Positions 17,119 to 24,366 of a DNA stretch of 38,589 nt are shown one piece after another; the stretch's first letter is position 1; each line of letters starts with the position of its first letter. Under the pieces are notes generated by a model. The model was not told where the DNA came from. It searched no databases and was given only the letters and a program-made list of their open reading frames with translations. The stretch lies in assembly GCA_965371855.1 (NCBI GenBank), contig CBDUZZ010000044.1, positions 1 to 38,589 on the forward strand, in the 5' to 3' direction. The translations under genes and the position numbers were made by a program. The stretch comes from JAADEM01 sp965371855 (lineage in GTDB: Bacteria; Bacteroidota; Bacteroidia; Bacteroidales; Marinilabiliaceae).

Positions 17119-18384
17119 ATGCGAAGATCGATATATAAAAGAGAACTTTTTGAAATAAAGCAAAAGATTAACAATAGTGCAATTTATGAGGTATTTGAAA
17201 ATACAGTATTCAACGACACTCATAAGGATAGAGGTAATAAATTGCTATTTGTAAAAGAAGATATTTTCTCAATAGATAAGCTGAAATCGATACTTGAAGG
17301 CATTCAAGAGATTAATGAAGAGATAATGTCTGAAATTGAAAATATTTTCACTATAGATGATGATTTATCAATTCCTCCTGATTTAAAAGAGGCTATTAAA
17401 AACGAACAGGTAGTCCTTTTTATTGGAGCAGGTGTATCTCAGTCATTAGGTTATCCTTCATGGCAAGATTTGGCTAATAAAGCTATTGATCTATTAAAAA
17501 AAGAAAACAAGATTAATGATTTTGAAAGAGATAGACTAAAGCAAATAGTAGATCCTAAAGAGGTTCTAACAATATTCGAAAAAATTTGTCCTCGTAATAG
17601 AGAATGTGGTGGTAATTTTTACAGGCAAATATTTGAAAAAAGAGATGAGAAATATAAAGACGAAAAGAATATATATGACTTATTAACGAAACCGGAGTTT
17701 GCTTGGAAATTCTTAACAACTAATATCGATTTGGAAATAATTAAATCTCTGGCAGAACACGATTACAAATTATCACAAGAAGAACAAGAGCAAGAATTAA
17801 GACAGGATGTTAATGAAGCTGATAAAACAAAAACAAGCCTTGAAAAATTCAATGACAATTACAGACAAAATGCTTACGTTATTGGTTTGGTTCCGGATAA
17901 AAATAAAGATGTTGATAATTCAGATGTGATATTTCTTCACGGTATAGCTGATAACGCTGAAAATACAATTTTCACAACAAAAGACTATCTAAAGACCTAT
18001 TTCAATAGTGACCCAAAAAAAACATCAACAGTAAAAAAAGTACTCTACAAAGTTTTTGGCGAAAAAACAGTTTTATTTATAGGATATGGTTTAAGTGAGT
18101 TTGCCATTTTAGAATCAATAATTCATTTTGATGAAGAACGTAACAACTGGGAAGAAAATAAGAAACACTATAGTTTGTATTCTACATATCATAGCGATGT
18201 TCATACACTAAACATAAAACAAAAAGCTTTTGAAGAATTAAACATTGAGTTAATTCCGTATTACATCGATTTTAATGGTTTTGACCGATTATACAATGTA
18301 ATAGAGAATTGGCATAAAATTATCAAAGTCGAAAAAGGGGAAGATTTCTTTGACGAACGTAATTTATTAAATGATATTTTGTAA
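17119..18384 (+). CDS. SIR2-family (NADase-like) defence effector
   Basis: A 421-residue protein. I chose ATG 17119; a TTG six bases upstream is in frame but less likely. After an 85-residue helical extension comes a SIR2 Rossmann fold: GAGVSQSLGYPSW at 103-115, TTNID at 200-204 (TTNYD in many defence SIR2s; N202 and D204 kept), LHG with His274, and FIGYGLSE 320-327. A Cys-zinc module of deacetylase sirtuins is absent, so NAD+ depletion rather than deacetylation is the likely chemistry, as shown for Thoeris ThsA, DSR2 and SIR2-APAZ. It lies 41 nt after hsdS and overlaps by one base the gene for a 1017-residue partner. The two probably form an effector/sensor pair. Confidence 0.86.
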   Translation: MRRSIYKRELFEIKQKINNSAIYEVFENTVFNDTHKDRGNKLLFVKEDIFSIDKLKSILEGIQEINEEIMSEIENIFTIDDDLSIPPDLKEAIKNEQVVLFIGAGVSQSLGYPSWQDLANKAIDLLKKENKINDFERDRLKQIVDPKEVLTIFEKICPRNRECGGNFYRQIFEKRDEKYKDEKNIYDLLTKPEFAWKFLTTNIDLEIIKSLAEHDYKLSQEEQEQELRQDVNEADKTKTSLEKFNDNYRQNAYVIGLVPDKNKDVDNSDVIFLHGIADNAENTIFTTKDYLKTYFNSDPKKTSTVKKVLYKVFGEKTVLFIGYGLSEFAILESIIHFDEERNNWEENKKHYSLYSTYHSDVHTLNIKQKAFEELNIELIPYYIDFNGFDRLYNVIENWHKIIKVEKGEDFFDERNLLNDIL

Positions 18385-21300
18385 TGGCATTATCAAAAAA
18401 AGAACAAAAAATATTTTCAATTTTAGATAAAGATGAATCCCAAAGAAATTACTTTTTTAGAAAGGTAAAGGATATTAAGTGGTTTCAACCATTATTAAAG
18501 GAAGGATTCTTCGATATAAATAGATATCCTATTAGGGACACTTCAGTAACTGAACAAGGTCAAATTATTGCATGGATTCAGCTATTATATATTGAAGAAT
18601 TATTAAATCAATTCAAGGAATCACTTTATGATAGTTACTTATCTTCAATAATTGGAATAATAAAAAATATAATAAATTCGGAATACAATAATTACTGGGT
18701 TGACTATAAAATAAGCAAAATACTTTCATTAATACCACAAGATAAAATTGAATATGATTTATTAGAAAAACACTTCGGCAACCTTGAAAACAATGCGGAT
18801 ACTCGTCCAATTGATGATCATATTATAATTGAGGAACTTTTACCCAATGTTCTAAAATCAGGCAATCCTGATAAGATTAATTTAGTTGTTAAAAGCATAT
18901 TTGAATTCAGATCTTATAAAGACTCAATGTTTGGATCGGTTGTGAAAACAAAATACAATAGTTCCGATCTTAAGTATTCTATTACAAAAGAGTTTCTTTT
19001 TAAGTTTGAGATAGAAGAGTTACAACTTTTTTTAGATAAATTATTGCTAATACTTATTCCGCAAATGAGATCATTAGCTGATGGAAGTGAATTTCAATTT
19101 AAAATAGAGGAACAAGAATATAAGTTAACTATTAATTATACTGATCTATTTAACTTCAATATATCTATTTCGGGTGAAAAAAACATTAATTTTTCAATTT
19201 CAGAATTCAACAAAAAAACACCAAAGGAGTTATCTGAGGAAATAACAGGAAACTTATCATGGTTAGATTTAAGTAAAATTAAATTGGATGGGTTTATTGA
19301 AGAATCTGAAAGTAACATTTTTGCCCCATTTAGGAGGTTATACCAAGAAGATTACTATTCTTCTAGTTTTAGATTCATAAAACAAGGTAACGGTCTGGGT
19401 GGTAACGATATTACTGACCTACTTCATATATTAGTTCGATTATTCGAACTAATATATGAGAAGAACGAACTTGATTCAAACAAACTGATCGAAGACCTGA
19501 TGAACTCTTCGAAATATTATCTCCCGTTTTTCAAACGTGCTTCAATTTCTTTTATCAATAAAAACTATGATAAACACCGTAACGTTTTTTGGGATAATAT
19601 TGAAAAATACAACTTCTTATCGGACTATAAATATGATGATGATGCCTTTGATTTAATAAATAACAATAAGGAGCATCTATCAGAAGAAGAAATATTAATA
19701 TTGGCTAAACTTATTGAAGTCGGTCCTGTAACAGAAAATAGAGACAATTATTCTGAATTTAAAAAGTATTGGCAGTTCAAATGGTATTCTTTGTTAAAAG
19801 GTTTAGAAGTTTATGAAGATAAATATGAAAAATTAAAACCAATTAATAAAGGAAAAGATTTTGTTTGGAGACCTTCTGGTGTAAGTTCTATTTCAGGAGT
19901 TAAATCACCTGTTAAACAAGAAGAGCTTGCTCAAATGACAGTTCCGGAAACAGTAAATTATCTCAATAAATATGAAAAAGACAAAGATGATTTCTTAGGG
20001 CCTGATGAAGAAGGGTTAGCTGAAGCATTGGAAAAAGCAGTAAAAGACAATCCAACTAAATACATTAAAGAAATTAATCTATTTCAGTCGGCACAAAACA
20101 CATACATCTACGCTTTAACCAATTCTTTAGAAAGTATAATTTCAAAAGAATACTCTGAATACATTGATAAAATCCTTGTTTTTTACATTAATTATATTTC
20201 ATCCCCTGATTTCGAATTCGAGAAAAAGGAAAAAGAAGACGAATTCAGACATAAATCGGGTGAATATACTGTTAGAATGCTGTTAAGATTGTTAAAGAAA
20301 ATAGTTTCTGACGACAAAATTGTTATTCAAGAAGTATCATTTAAAAAACTCGGTAAACTTGCTGAAATAATTCATTCATTTATCAAACCTGAGTATTATA
20401 GTAACGACTCAAATAAGTATGGTTATATCATGTTTGCCATAAATAATCCTGAGGGAATGTTTTATGAATTCCTACTAGAATTGTCTCTTAGAGAAGGAAG
20501 ACAGTCTAATTACCAAAATGAAACTTGGCAGTATAAATCATATTTTGAAGATGCAATAAAAAATGATAATGATTCTGCTATAACTATACTTGGTCAGTAT
20601 ATAAGTAATTTCATGTGGCTGAATAATGATTGGTCAATAGAAAAAGTCAAGGCATTACAGATTGGCTCTGATTCTTGGCAAGCGTTTTTTGGTGGGTATT
20701 TACCTATGCAACCTATAAAAAATAAAATTGGCTTTGAGATATTAAAACCAAGCTATGTATATTTGATAAATCACAACATAAACTATAGTATATCTGGAGG
20801 ATATGGATTGGGCAACCATTTATTCATTTTATACTATAACAATATAATTGATTTGAGTAAAGGAAATCTAATAGATTTATATTACAGCCATGTCAATAAT
20901 AATAAGGGAGAATTAACAAATGCTATTACAAAGTACGAAGGACACCTAACGTATTTACAGGGTAAAGAAAAAAATAAACTTGAAACAAAACTTACAGAAT
21001 TAATTATTTTCGTAACCCATAACCTTAGCAATAGTAAAGAAGAAAAAGACTTAGAAGCCTTATATTCATTATTTAGACTAATTCCTCTATTCGATAATCT
21101 TAATAAAAAGGTAATTAATTCATTGGTTTCTATTACGGAAAAGCATACACAAAAATCTCCCAGGTTCTTCCTACATACACTGGTAAAGTATATTGAGGAA
21201 AACGATACTAAAGAATATGCTAATATGCTATTAGATATCTACAAGAATTTGTATACACATATGATAAATACATTCAGGAGTAGTTATACTATCGAAATTT

Positions 21301-21437
21301 GGGATTTTATTATGAGTAAAGCAGATATTGATAGCAACAAAAAAATAATATTAAAAATAAGTAAAGAGTATATCCGAAATGGAGATGACAGACTTCAAGA
21401 ATACTTTATGAAAATTGCTGAGAAAGTAAAAAAATAA
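18384..21437 (+). CDS. Large helical (solenoid-like) partner of the SIR2 protein; unrecognised family
   Basis: A 1017-residue protein starting at an ATG that overlaps the SIR2 stop (TAATG), so its translation is coupled. It has no signal peptide, no membrane segment and no Walker A motif that I can find. It is mostly predicted alpha-helical. Three stretches resemble segments I know from large C-terminal helical regions of defence ATPases and SIR2 fusions: FFRKVKDIKWFQPLLKEGFF (24-43), SPVKQEELAQMT with GPDEEGLAEAL (508-549), and SDSWQAFFGGYL (762-773). By analogy with DSR2, where sensor and SIR2 are one chain, it may detect an invader or loss of R-M function and switch on the SIR2. The function is inference; the family assignment is weak. 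Confidence 0.7.
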   Translation: MALSKKEQKIFSILDKDESQRNYFFRKVKDIKWFQPLLKEGFFDINRYPIRDTSVTEQGQIIAWIQLLYIEELLNQFKESLYDSYLSSIIGIIKNIINSEYNNYWVDYKISKILSLIPQDKIEYDLLEKHFGNLENNADTRPIDDHIIIEELLPNVLKSGNPDKINLVVKSIFEFRSYKDSMFGSVVKTKYNSSDLKYSITKEFLFKFEIEELQLFLDKLLLILIPQMRSLADGSEFQFKIEEQEYKLTINYTDLFNFNISISGEKNINFSISEFNKKTPKELSEEITGNLSWLDLSKIKLDGFIEESESNIFAPFRRLYQEDYYSSSFRFIKQGNGLGGNDITDLLHILVRLFELIYEKNELDSNKLIEDLMNSSKYYLPFFKRASISFINKNYDKHRNVFWDNIEKYNFLSDYKYDDDAFDLINNNKEHLSEEEILILAKLIEVGPVTENRDNYSEFKKYWQFKWYSLLKGLEVYEDKYEKLKPINKGKDFVWRPSGVSSISGVKSPVKQEELAQMTVPETVNYLNKYEKDKDDFLGPDEEGLAEALEKAVKDNPTKYIKEINLFQSAQNTYIYALTNSLESIISKEYSEYIDKILVFYINYISSPDFEFEKKEKEDEFRHKSGEYTVRMLLRLLKKIVSDDKIVIQEVSFKKLGKLAEIIHSFIKPEYYSNDSNKYGYIMFAINNPEGMFYEFLLELSLREGRQSNYQNETWQYKSYFEDAIKNDNDSAITILGQYISNFMWLNNDWSIEKVKALQIGSDSWQAFFGGYLPMQPIKNKIGFEILKPSYVYLINHNINYSISGGYGLGNHLFILYYNNIIDLSKGNLIDLYYSHVNNNKGELTNAITKYEGHLTYLQGKEKNKLETKLTELIIFVTHNLSNSKEEKDLEALYSLFRLIPLFDNLNKKVINSLVSITEKHTQKSPRFFLHTLVKYIEENDTKEYANMLLDIYKNLYTHMINTFRSSYTIEIWDFIMSKADIDSNKKIILKISKEYIRNGDDRLQEYFMKIAEKVKK

Positions 21438-21467
21438 AAACGTATAGTATTTATTACATCGCTGCCG

Positions 21468-21483
21468 CGCAAATCCTTTTGCG
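21468..21483 (+). terminator. Short hairpin after the SIR2 operon
   Basis: CGCAAA (21468-21473), loop TCCT, TTTGCG (21478-21483) form a perfect 6-bp stem 30 nt after the stop of the 1017-residue gene. It lacks a T-tract, so termination is only suggested by its position. Confidence 0.3.
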
Positions 21484-21584
21484 TGATTAAGAGATATGAT
21501 TATATTTAAAGTAGTACCATAAAATACAGAGAAGAAAACGGAGTGTTGGAAAGTGTTGTTGTGGCAAGGAGTCCTCATGCGAAA

Positions 21585-21757
21585 GCCTGCCTGGCCAGTT
21601 AATGTCAATTAGTTAAGAAGAATAATCGTCATTACGAGGAGGAACGACGAAGTAATCTTGTTACTTAATACAAATAGATTGCTTCACTATCGTTCGCAAT
21701 GACGGATATTTATTAGCATAAACCTTAACTCATTGACATTGGCCTGGCCGGTAGGCA
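21585..21757. repeat. Outer inverted repeat of a nested palindrome
   Basis: AATGTCAATTAGTTAAG at 21601-21617 is the near-perfect reverse complement (16 of 17) of CTTAACTCATTGACATT at 21724-21740. Outside both arms are CCTGCCTGGCC-like words (from 21586 and to about 21757), which also mirror each other. The arms flank a second, unrelated palindrome (21627-21704). Confidence 0.7.
21627..21704. repeat. REP/MITE-like palindrome of the CGTCATTGCGAGG type
   Basis: The left arm begins CGTCATTACGAGGAGGAACG and runs on to AGTAATCTT (21627-21659). The right arm runs from AGATTGCTTCAC to CGTTCGCAATGACG (21676-21704). They are imperfect reverse complements. This word pair is the widely dispersed bacterial palindrome seen in many intergenic regions, so this is probably one copy of a chromosomal family and not part of the neighbouring genes. 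Confidence 0.75.
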
Positions 21758-22081
21758 GGGATTAGCGCGATAACTTTGGGAAATATACACACATGTTAGT
21801 ACATTAAACATATCAAATATCACAAGCCCGGGAGACTTAATTAAATTATAAATTAATTTGCATGAAGTAGGGAAAATTTTGTATCTTTATTTCTTAGTTA
21901 ATCGCTATATTTATTAGGAATCAAATTAAACAAAAGCAGAGAGACGTTTAACTATAGCCACTTATAATGATTTATTATAAAGCACAAAGAAAAAATAAAT
22001 GGGATTGGGTTGCGTTTAGCAAGTAGTTACCTTGCATATTAAGAAAAACACACACAATCAACATAAGAAATATAAATCTAG
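21758..22081. other. AT-rich leader region upstream of the toxin-antitoxin pair
   Basis: About 320 bases without a gene. A possible promoter has TTTG at 21857-21860 and TATCTTTA at 21882-21889, 21 nt apart, and the left arm of the inverted repeat bracketing the toxin-antitoxin genes is at 22026-22035. Nothing else could be supported. Confidence 0.35.
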
Positions 22082-22089
22082 TATCTTTG
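22082..22089 (+). promoter_or_regulatory. -7 promoter box of the toxin-antitoxin operon
   Basis: TATCTTTG is a perfect TAnnTTTG box. Transcription would begin near 22095, which fits the ATG at 22113 and excludes the in-frame ATG at 22032. No good -33 box is visible, as often in autoregulated toxin-antitoxin operons that rely on bound factors. Confidence 0.55.
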
Positions 22090-22112
22090 GACTAATTAAA
22101 AAAATAAATGAT

Positions 22113-22295
22113 ATGTTGACAAAAGTTAGACTTAAAGAACAGATTGATAAATTTCCTGATGAGTTTTCAATTGATGAGTTGGTTGAAAATTTAATCTTAA
22201 TTGAAAAGATTGAAACAGGGAGCAAACAATCAGAAAACGGAGAAGTAATATCGGAAAGTGAAATGGAAAATGAAATTGAAAAATGGTTCGAATAA
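22113..22295 (+). CDS. Antitoxin of a ParE/RelE-type pair
   Basis: A 60-residue acidic protein from ATG 22113, chosen because the -7 box lies just upstream and MLTKVRLKEQIDKFPDEF is the usual start of this family. FSIDELVENLILIEKIE is the helical DNA-contacting part, and the end EMENEIEKWFE is the toxin-binding tail. It neutralises the following toxin and probably represses the operon with it. Its end overlaps the toxin start by 13 bases. Confidence 0.8.
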   Translation: MLTKVRLKEQIDKFPDEFSIDELVENLILIEKIETGSKQSENGEVISESEMENEIEKWFE

Positions 22296-22582
22296 ATTGG
22301 ACATTTCAAGCAAGAGAAGACTTAAAGGCTATTGCAGAATATATCTCAAAAGATTCTAAGCGTTATGCAAAACTTCAAGTTATCAGACTTAAAAATCGGA
22401 CAAGAATATTAAAAACTCAGATTCGTTCAGGTAAGATTGTCCCAGAAATTAACCAAGAAAATATTAGAGAACTAATTGAAGGAAGTTACAGAATCATCTA
22501 TAAAATAGTAAAAAATAATCAAATTGATATTTTAACAGTTCATCATTCAGCAAGAGACCTAACAAGAAGAAAAATAGAATAA
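22283..22582 (+). CDS. RelE/ParE-superfamily toxin
   Basis: A 99-residue basic protein with the superfamily layout: INWTFQAREDLKAIAEYIS first helix pair, LKNRTRILKTQIRSGKIVPE middle, then the core strands IRELIEGSYRIIYKIV and IDILTVHHSARDL. ParE members poison gyrase and RelE members cut mRNA on the ribosome; the GSYRIIYKI and HHSARDL strands fit the ParE-like group better. It is complete, in frame and directly behind its antitoxin. It sits between other mobile-looking genes in the island. Confidence 0.85.
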   Translation: MVRINWTFQAREDLKAIAEYISKDSKRYAKLQVIRLKNRTRILKTQIRSGKIVPEINQENIRELIEGSYRIIYKIVKNNQIDILTVHHSARDLTRRKIE

Positions 22583-22590
22583 ATACGCAA

Positions 22591-22717
22591 GGTAACAATG
22601 TATATAGTTTATGGCGGATGAAGTACTAAATATGAGCATTTTAGATATAAATAAATTTCGATATTAGTTGAAAGATTTGTGTTTCAAAAACCGCCACAAA
22701 ACCATATACTTACCGTT
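22591..22717. repeat. Imperfect palindrome downstream of the toxin gene, cassette-border-like
   Basis: The left arm (22591-22617, GGTAACAATGTATATAG to TTATGGCGG) is an imperfect reverse complement of the right arm (22691-22717, CCGCCACAAAAC to TACTTACCGTT), about 75 nt apart. The spacer has no ORF. The right arm runs into CCGTTATAGCCAATG, which precedes the next gene. A similar end, CCGTTGGCGGTCATG, lies at 23328-23342. Confidence 0.5.
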
Positions 22718-22767
22718 ATAGCCAATGCAAAGAATCGAAATAATTCAAACTTAAAGGAAGAAAAAAG

Positions 22768-23286
22768 ATGCCATCAAATTATCAAGAATTGCAGAGAACA
22801 AAAGCAATTGATTTAATTAAAAGCAAAAATCCTGTTTTTTATGGAAGTCGTGGAGGGAGAAAATTCATGACAAAATTTAGAGATTTTGTTCTAATGGAAA
22901 ACTTGAATAATTTATTTGCACCAATTAGAACTGAAGTTGTTGAATATTTCAAAGAAAATAAAGTTTCATGGTGGGGCGGTAGAAAACCAACAGGACATGC
23001 TCTATCATCACAAATTGCATGTGTAAATCATCTTTATCAAATAAGGAATGACAAAGATGCAGTTCTGTCAATTTTGAAAAACATTTCATCTGAATTTAAA
23101 GATGTATTGCCAATTATTACAGACAAATATAAACCTGCATTTATACAATTTGAATCTGTTAGCGATAATGACAACCTGAATGAAGGTATACCGAATAGAG
23201 GAAGTAACTGCACATCAGTAGATGCTTTGATTTTTGCTGTTCACAATGATGGTTCAAATTGGCTTATTCCCGAAGCTTCGGGATGA
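22768..23286 (+). pseudogene. Truncated PGN_0703-like restriction endonuclease (catalytic end missing)
   Basis: A 172-residue frame starting at ATG 22768. FYGSRGGRKFM, SWWGGRKPTGHALSSQIACVNHL and GSNCTSVDALI resemble the PGN_0703 family of putative PD-(D/E)XK restriction endonucleases. In that family, as I recall it, the SVDA aspartate is followed about 20 residues later by an IEWKYTE block carrying the E-x-K pair. Here Asp151 is present, but the reading ends WLIPEASG-stop just where E-x-K should come, inside a perfect 16-bp palindrome. It is therefore most likely a 3'-truncated, inactive remnant. It follows the palindrome at 22591-22717 and uses the island's AT-rich codons. The family call rests on memory of the motif and needs an HMM search. 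Confidence 0.55.
23268..23283. repeat. Perfect 16-bp palindrome TCCCGAAGCTTCGGGA at the truncation point
   Basis: TCCCGAAG is followed directly by its reverse complement CTTCGGGA. It supplies the last codons of the truncated endonuclease gene, and the stop TGA follows at once. Its GC content stands out against the AT-rich gene, suggesting insertion or recombination at this site. Confidence 0.8.
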
Positions 23287-23360
23287 GAGATTTGGGGTGA
23301 AACTCCCCTTATCTACTCGATGCCTAAACCGTTGGCGGTCATGTAAAATAAACTTGTGGT

Positions 23361-24086
23361 ATGTTGAAAGATGAATTAATAGAACTTTATACACAGGAAA
23401 ATACAAAGTATAATTTTGAGATTTTCAAGAAATTGTACGAGATAAGAGATAAGTTCGATAATCTTGATTTTGCACTTAACAATCTTGAGCAGTTATTTGA
23501 TTTTGAGAGATATGTTATATATAATAAAGGTACAAATCGTTTTAAAGTAGAAGAGAAGGTTCTTGATTTTTTTCAAATGTTGATTATCGATTTATGTGAA
23601 AGTTATGATTTTGGAATTAAGGTACTTGATGAATTATTAGCCAATGATTCAAAAGATAATGAATTGAAAAAAATACATACAATAAATTTAAGTTTTTTAA
23701 ATTTCGCTAAAGAATTATTTGCTATCTCAATTCCAAGAGATTCTTTTAATTCAAAAAGGAAAGGATACGCTTTGGGAATAATAAGTAAACTGTTGAATTA
23801 CTATGATATTTCAAACAAATTAGATTTATTTATTGAGGCATTAAGAAGCCCCAAAGACAAACTTATTATTGAGGCATTAAATGAATTACATTATTACCAT
23901 GAAAATATACCAGAAAAACATTTGTCAGAGAAAATAATAAATGAACTTGATAAGATCATATTGAAAACAAAAAATAGAACCGTTGCAACTGGTGCATTAA
24001 ACCTGCAAGTAATAACAGGATACATAAGTGAATTTGAGGCTTTATCTCGTATTGATGATTGGAAAGAAAAATATTATGATAATTAA
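23361..24086 (+). CDS. Helical protein of unknown family
   Basis: A 241-residue, Leu/Lys/Glu-rich protein with no signal peptide, membrane segment or known catalytic motif. Segments such as FEIFKKLYEIRDKFDNLDF, KVLDELLANDS and DKLIIEALNELHYYHENIP look like paired helices of a HEAT/ARM-like or TPR-like solenoid. I do not recognise the family. The gene begins 19 nt after the CCGTTGGCGGTCATG word and is followed by a palindrome, so it looks like a separate cassette within the island. An adaptor or immunity-type role would be only a guess. Confidence 0.6.
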   Translation: MLKDELIELYTQENTKYNFEIFKKLYEIRDKFDNLDFALNNLEQLFDFERYVIYNKGTNRFKVEEKVLDFFQMLIIDLCESYDFGIKVLDELLANDSKDNELKKIHTINLSFLNFAKELFAISIPRDSFNSKRKGYALGIISKLLNYYDISNKLDLFIEALRSPKDKLIIEALNELHYYHENIPEKHLSEKIINELDKIILKTKNRTVATGALNLQVITGYISEFEALSRIDDWKEKYYDN

Positions 24087-24106
24087 TTTTGCTAATTGAA
24101 ATAATA

Positions 24107-24170
24107 CACGAACCGCCACATGGTATAGTGTATGCGGGTTTTAGAGGTTATGCGAGGTTTGTGGCTCGTG
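24107..24170. repeat. Palindromic border element after the 241-residue gene
   Basis: CACGAACCGCCACA (24107-24120) pairs with TGTGGCTCGTG (24160-24170) if three bases are bulged. ACCGCCACA recurs exactly in the right arm of the 22591-22717 palindrome, linking the two elements. The core is GTATAGTGTATGCGGG and further unpaired sequence. Confidence 0.5.
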
Positions 24171-24296
24171 AAAAAGTCGGTGTAAACTAAGAGAAAATCG
24201 CTGATATTTCACTTGCTTATGGATAATGATTTTCTTTCGTACAGGCTTTTTGTGAGTGATAATTAGAACTATATTAATGGCTTATTCTGAATCATC

Positions 24297-24329
24297 AGTG
24301 AGGGTTTCGCTTTGAGCGAAGCCCTCACT
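24297..24329. terminator. Strong hairpin between convergent genes
   Basis: AGTGAGGGTTTCGCT, loop TTG, AGCGAAGCCCTCACT form a 15-bp stem with a single G-T pair. It lies 38 nt downstream of the GH3 stop (on its strand) and about 210 nt after the 241-residue gene. A T-tract is lacking on either side, so it is a probable bidirectional stop or repeat marking the right edge of the island. Confidence 0.55.
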
Positions 24330-24366
24330 TGTTGGTAAGAACCCCGGCTTTATCCCATAATAATTT

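Larger units (their letters stand above)
22026..22596. repeat. Perfect 10-bp inverted repeat bracketing the toxin-antitoxin pair
   Basis: GTTACCTTGC at 22026-22035 and GCAAGGTAAC at 22587-22596 are exact reverse complements. They enclose the promoter, antitoxin and toxin genes, and the right arm starts four bases after the toxin stop. They could be the ends of a small mobile cassette. Confidence 0.7.

Noticed and set aside
17119..21437. Assignment to Thoeris, DSR1/DSR2, SIR2-HerA or SIR2-pAgo
   Set aside because: No TIR gene, no SIR2-solenoid fusion, no HerA Walker motif and no PIWI/MID or APAZ features were seen in the partner.
22032..22112. Upstream in-frame ATG giving an 87-residue antitoxin
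   Set aside because: The perfect -7 box at 22082-22089 lies downstream of it, and the family start is MLTK at 22113.
22583..24170. Classical integron with attC sites
   Set aside because: The borders lack the GTTRRRY and RYYYAAC core sites and no integron integrase is present in the window.
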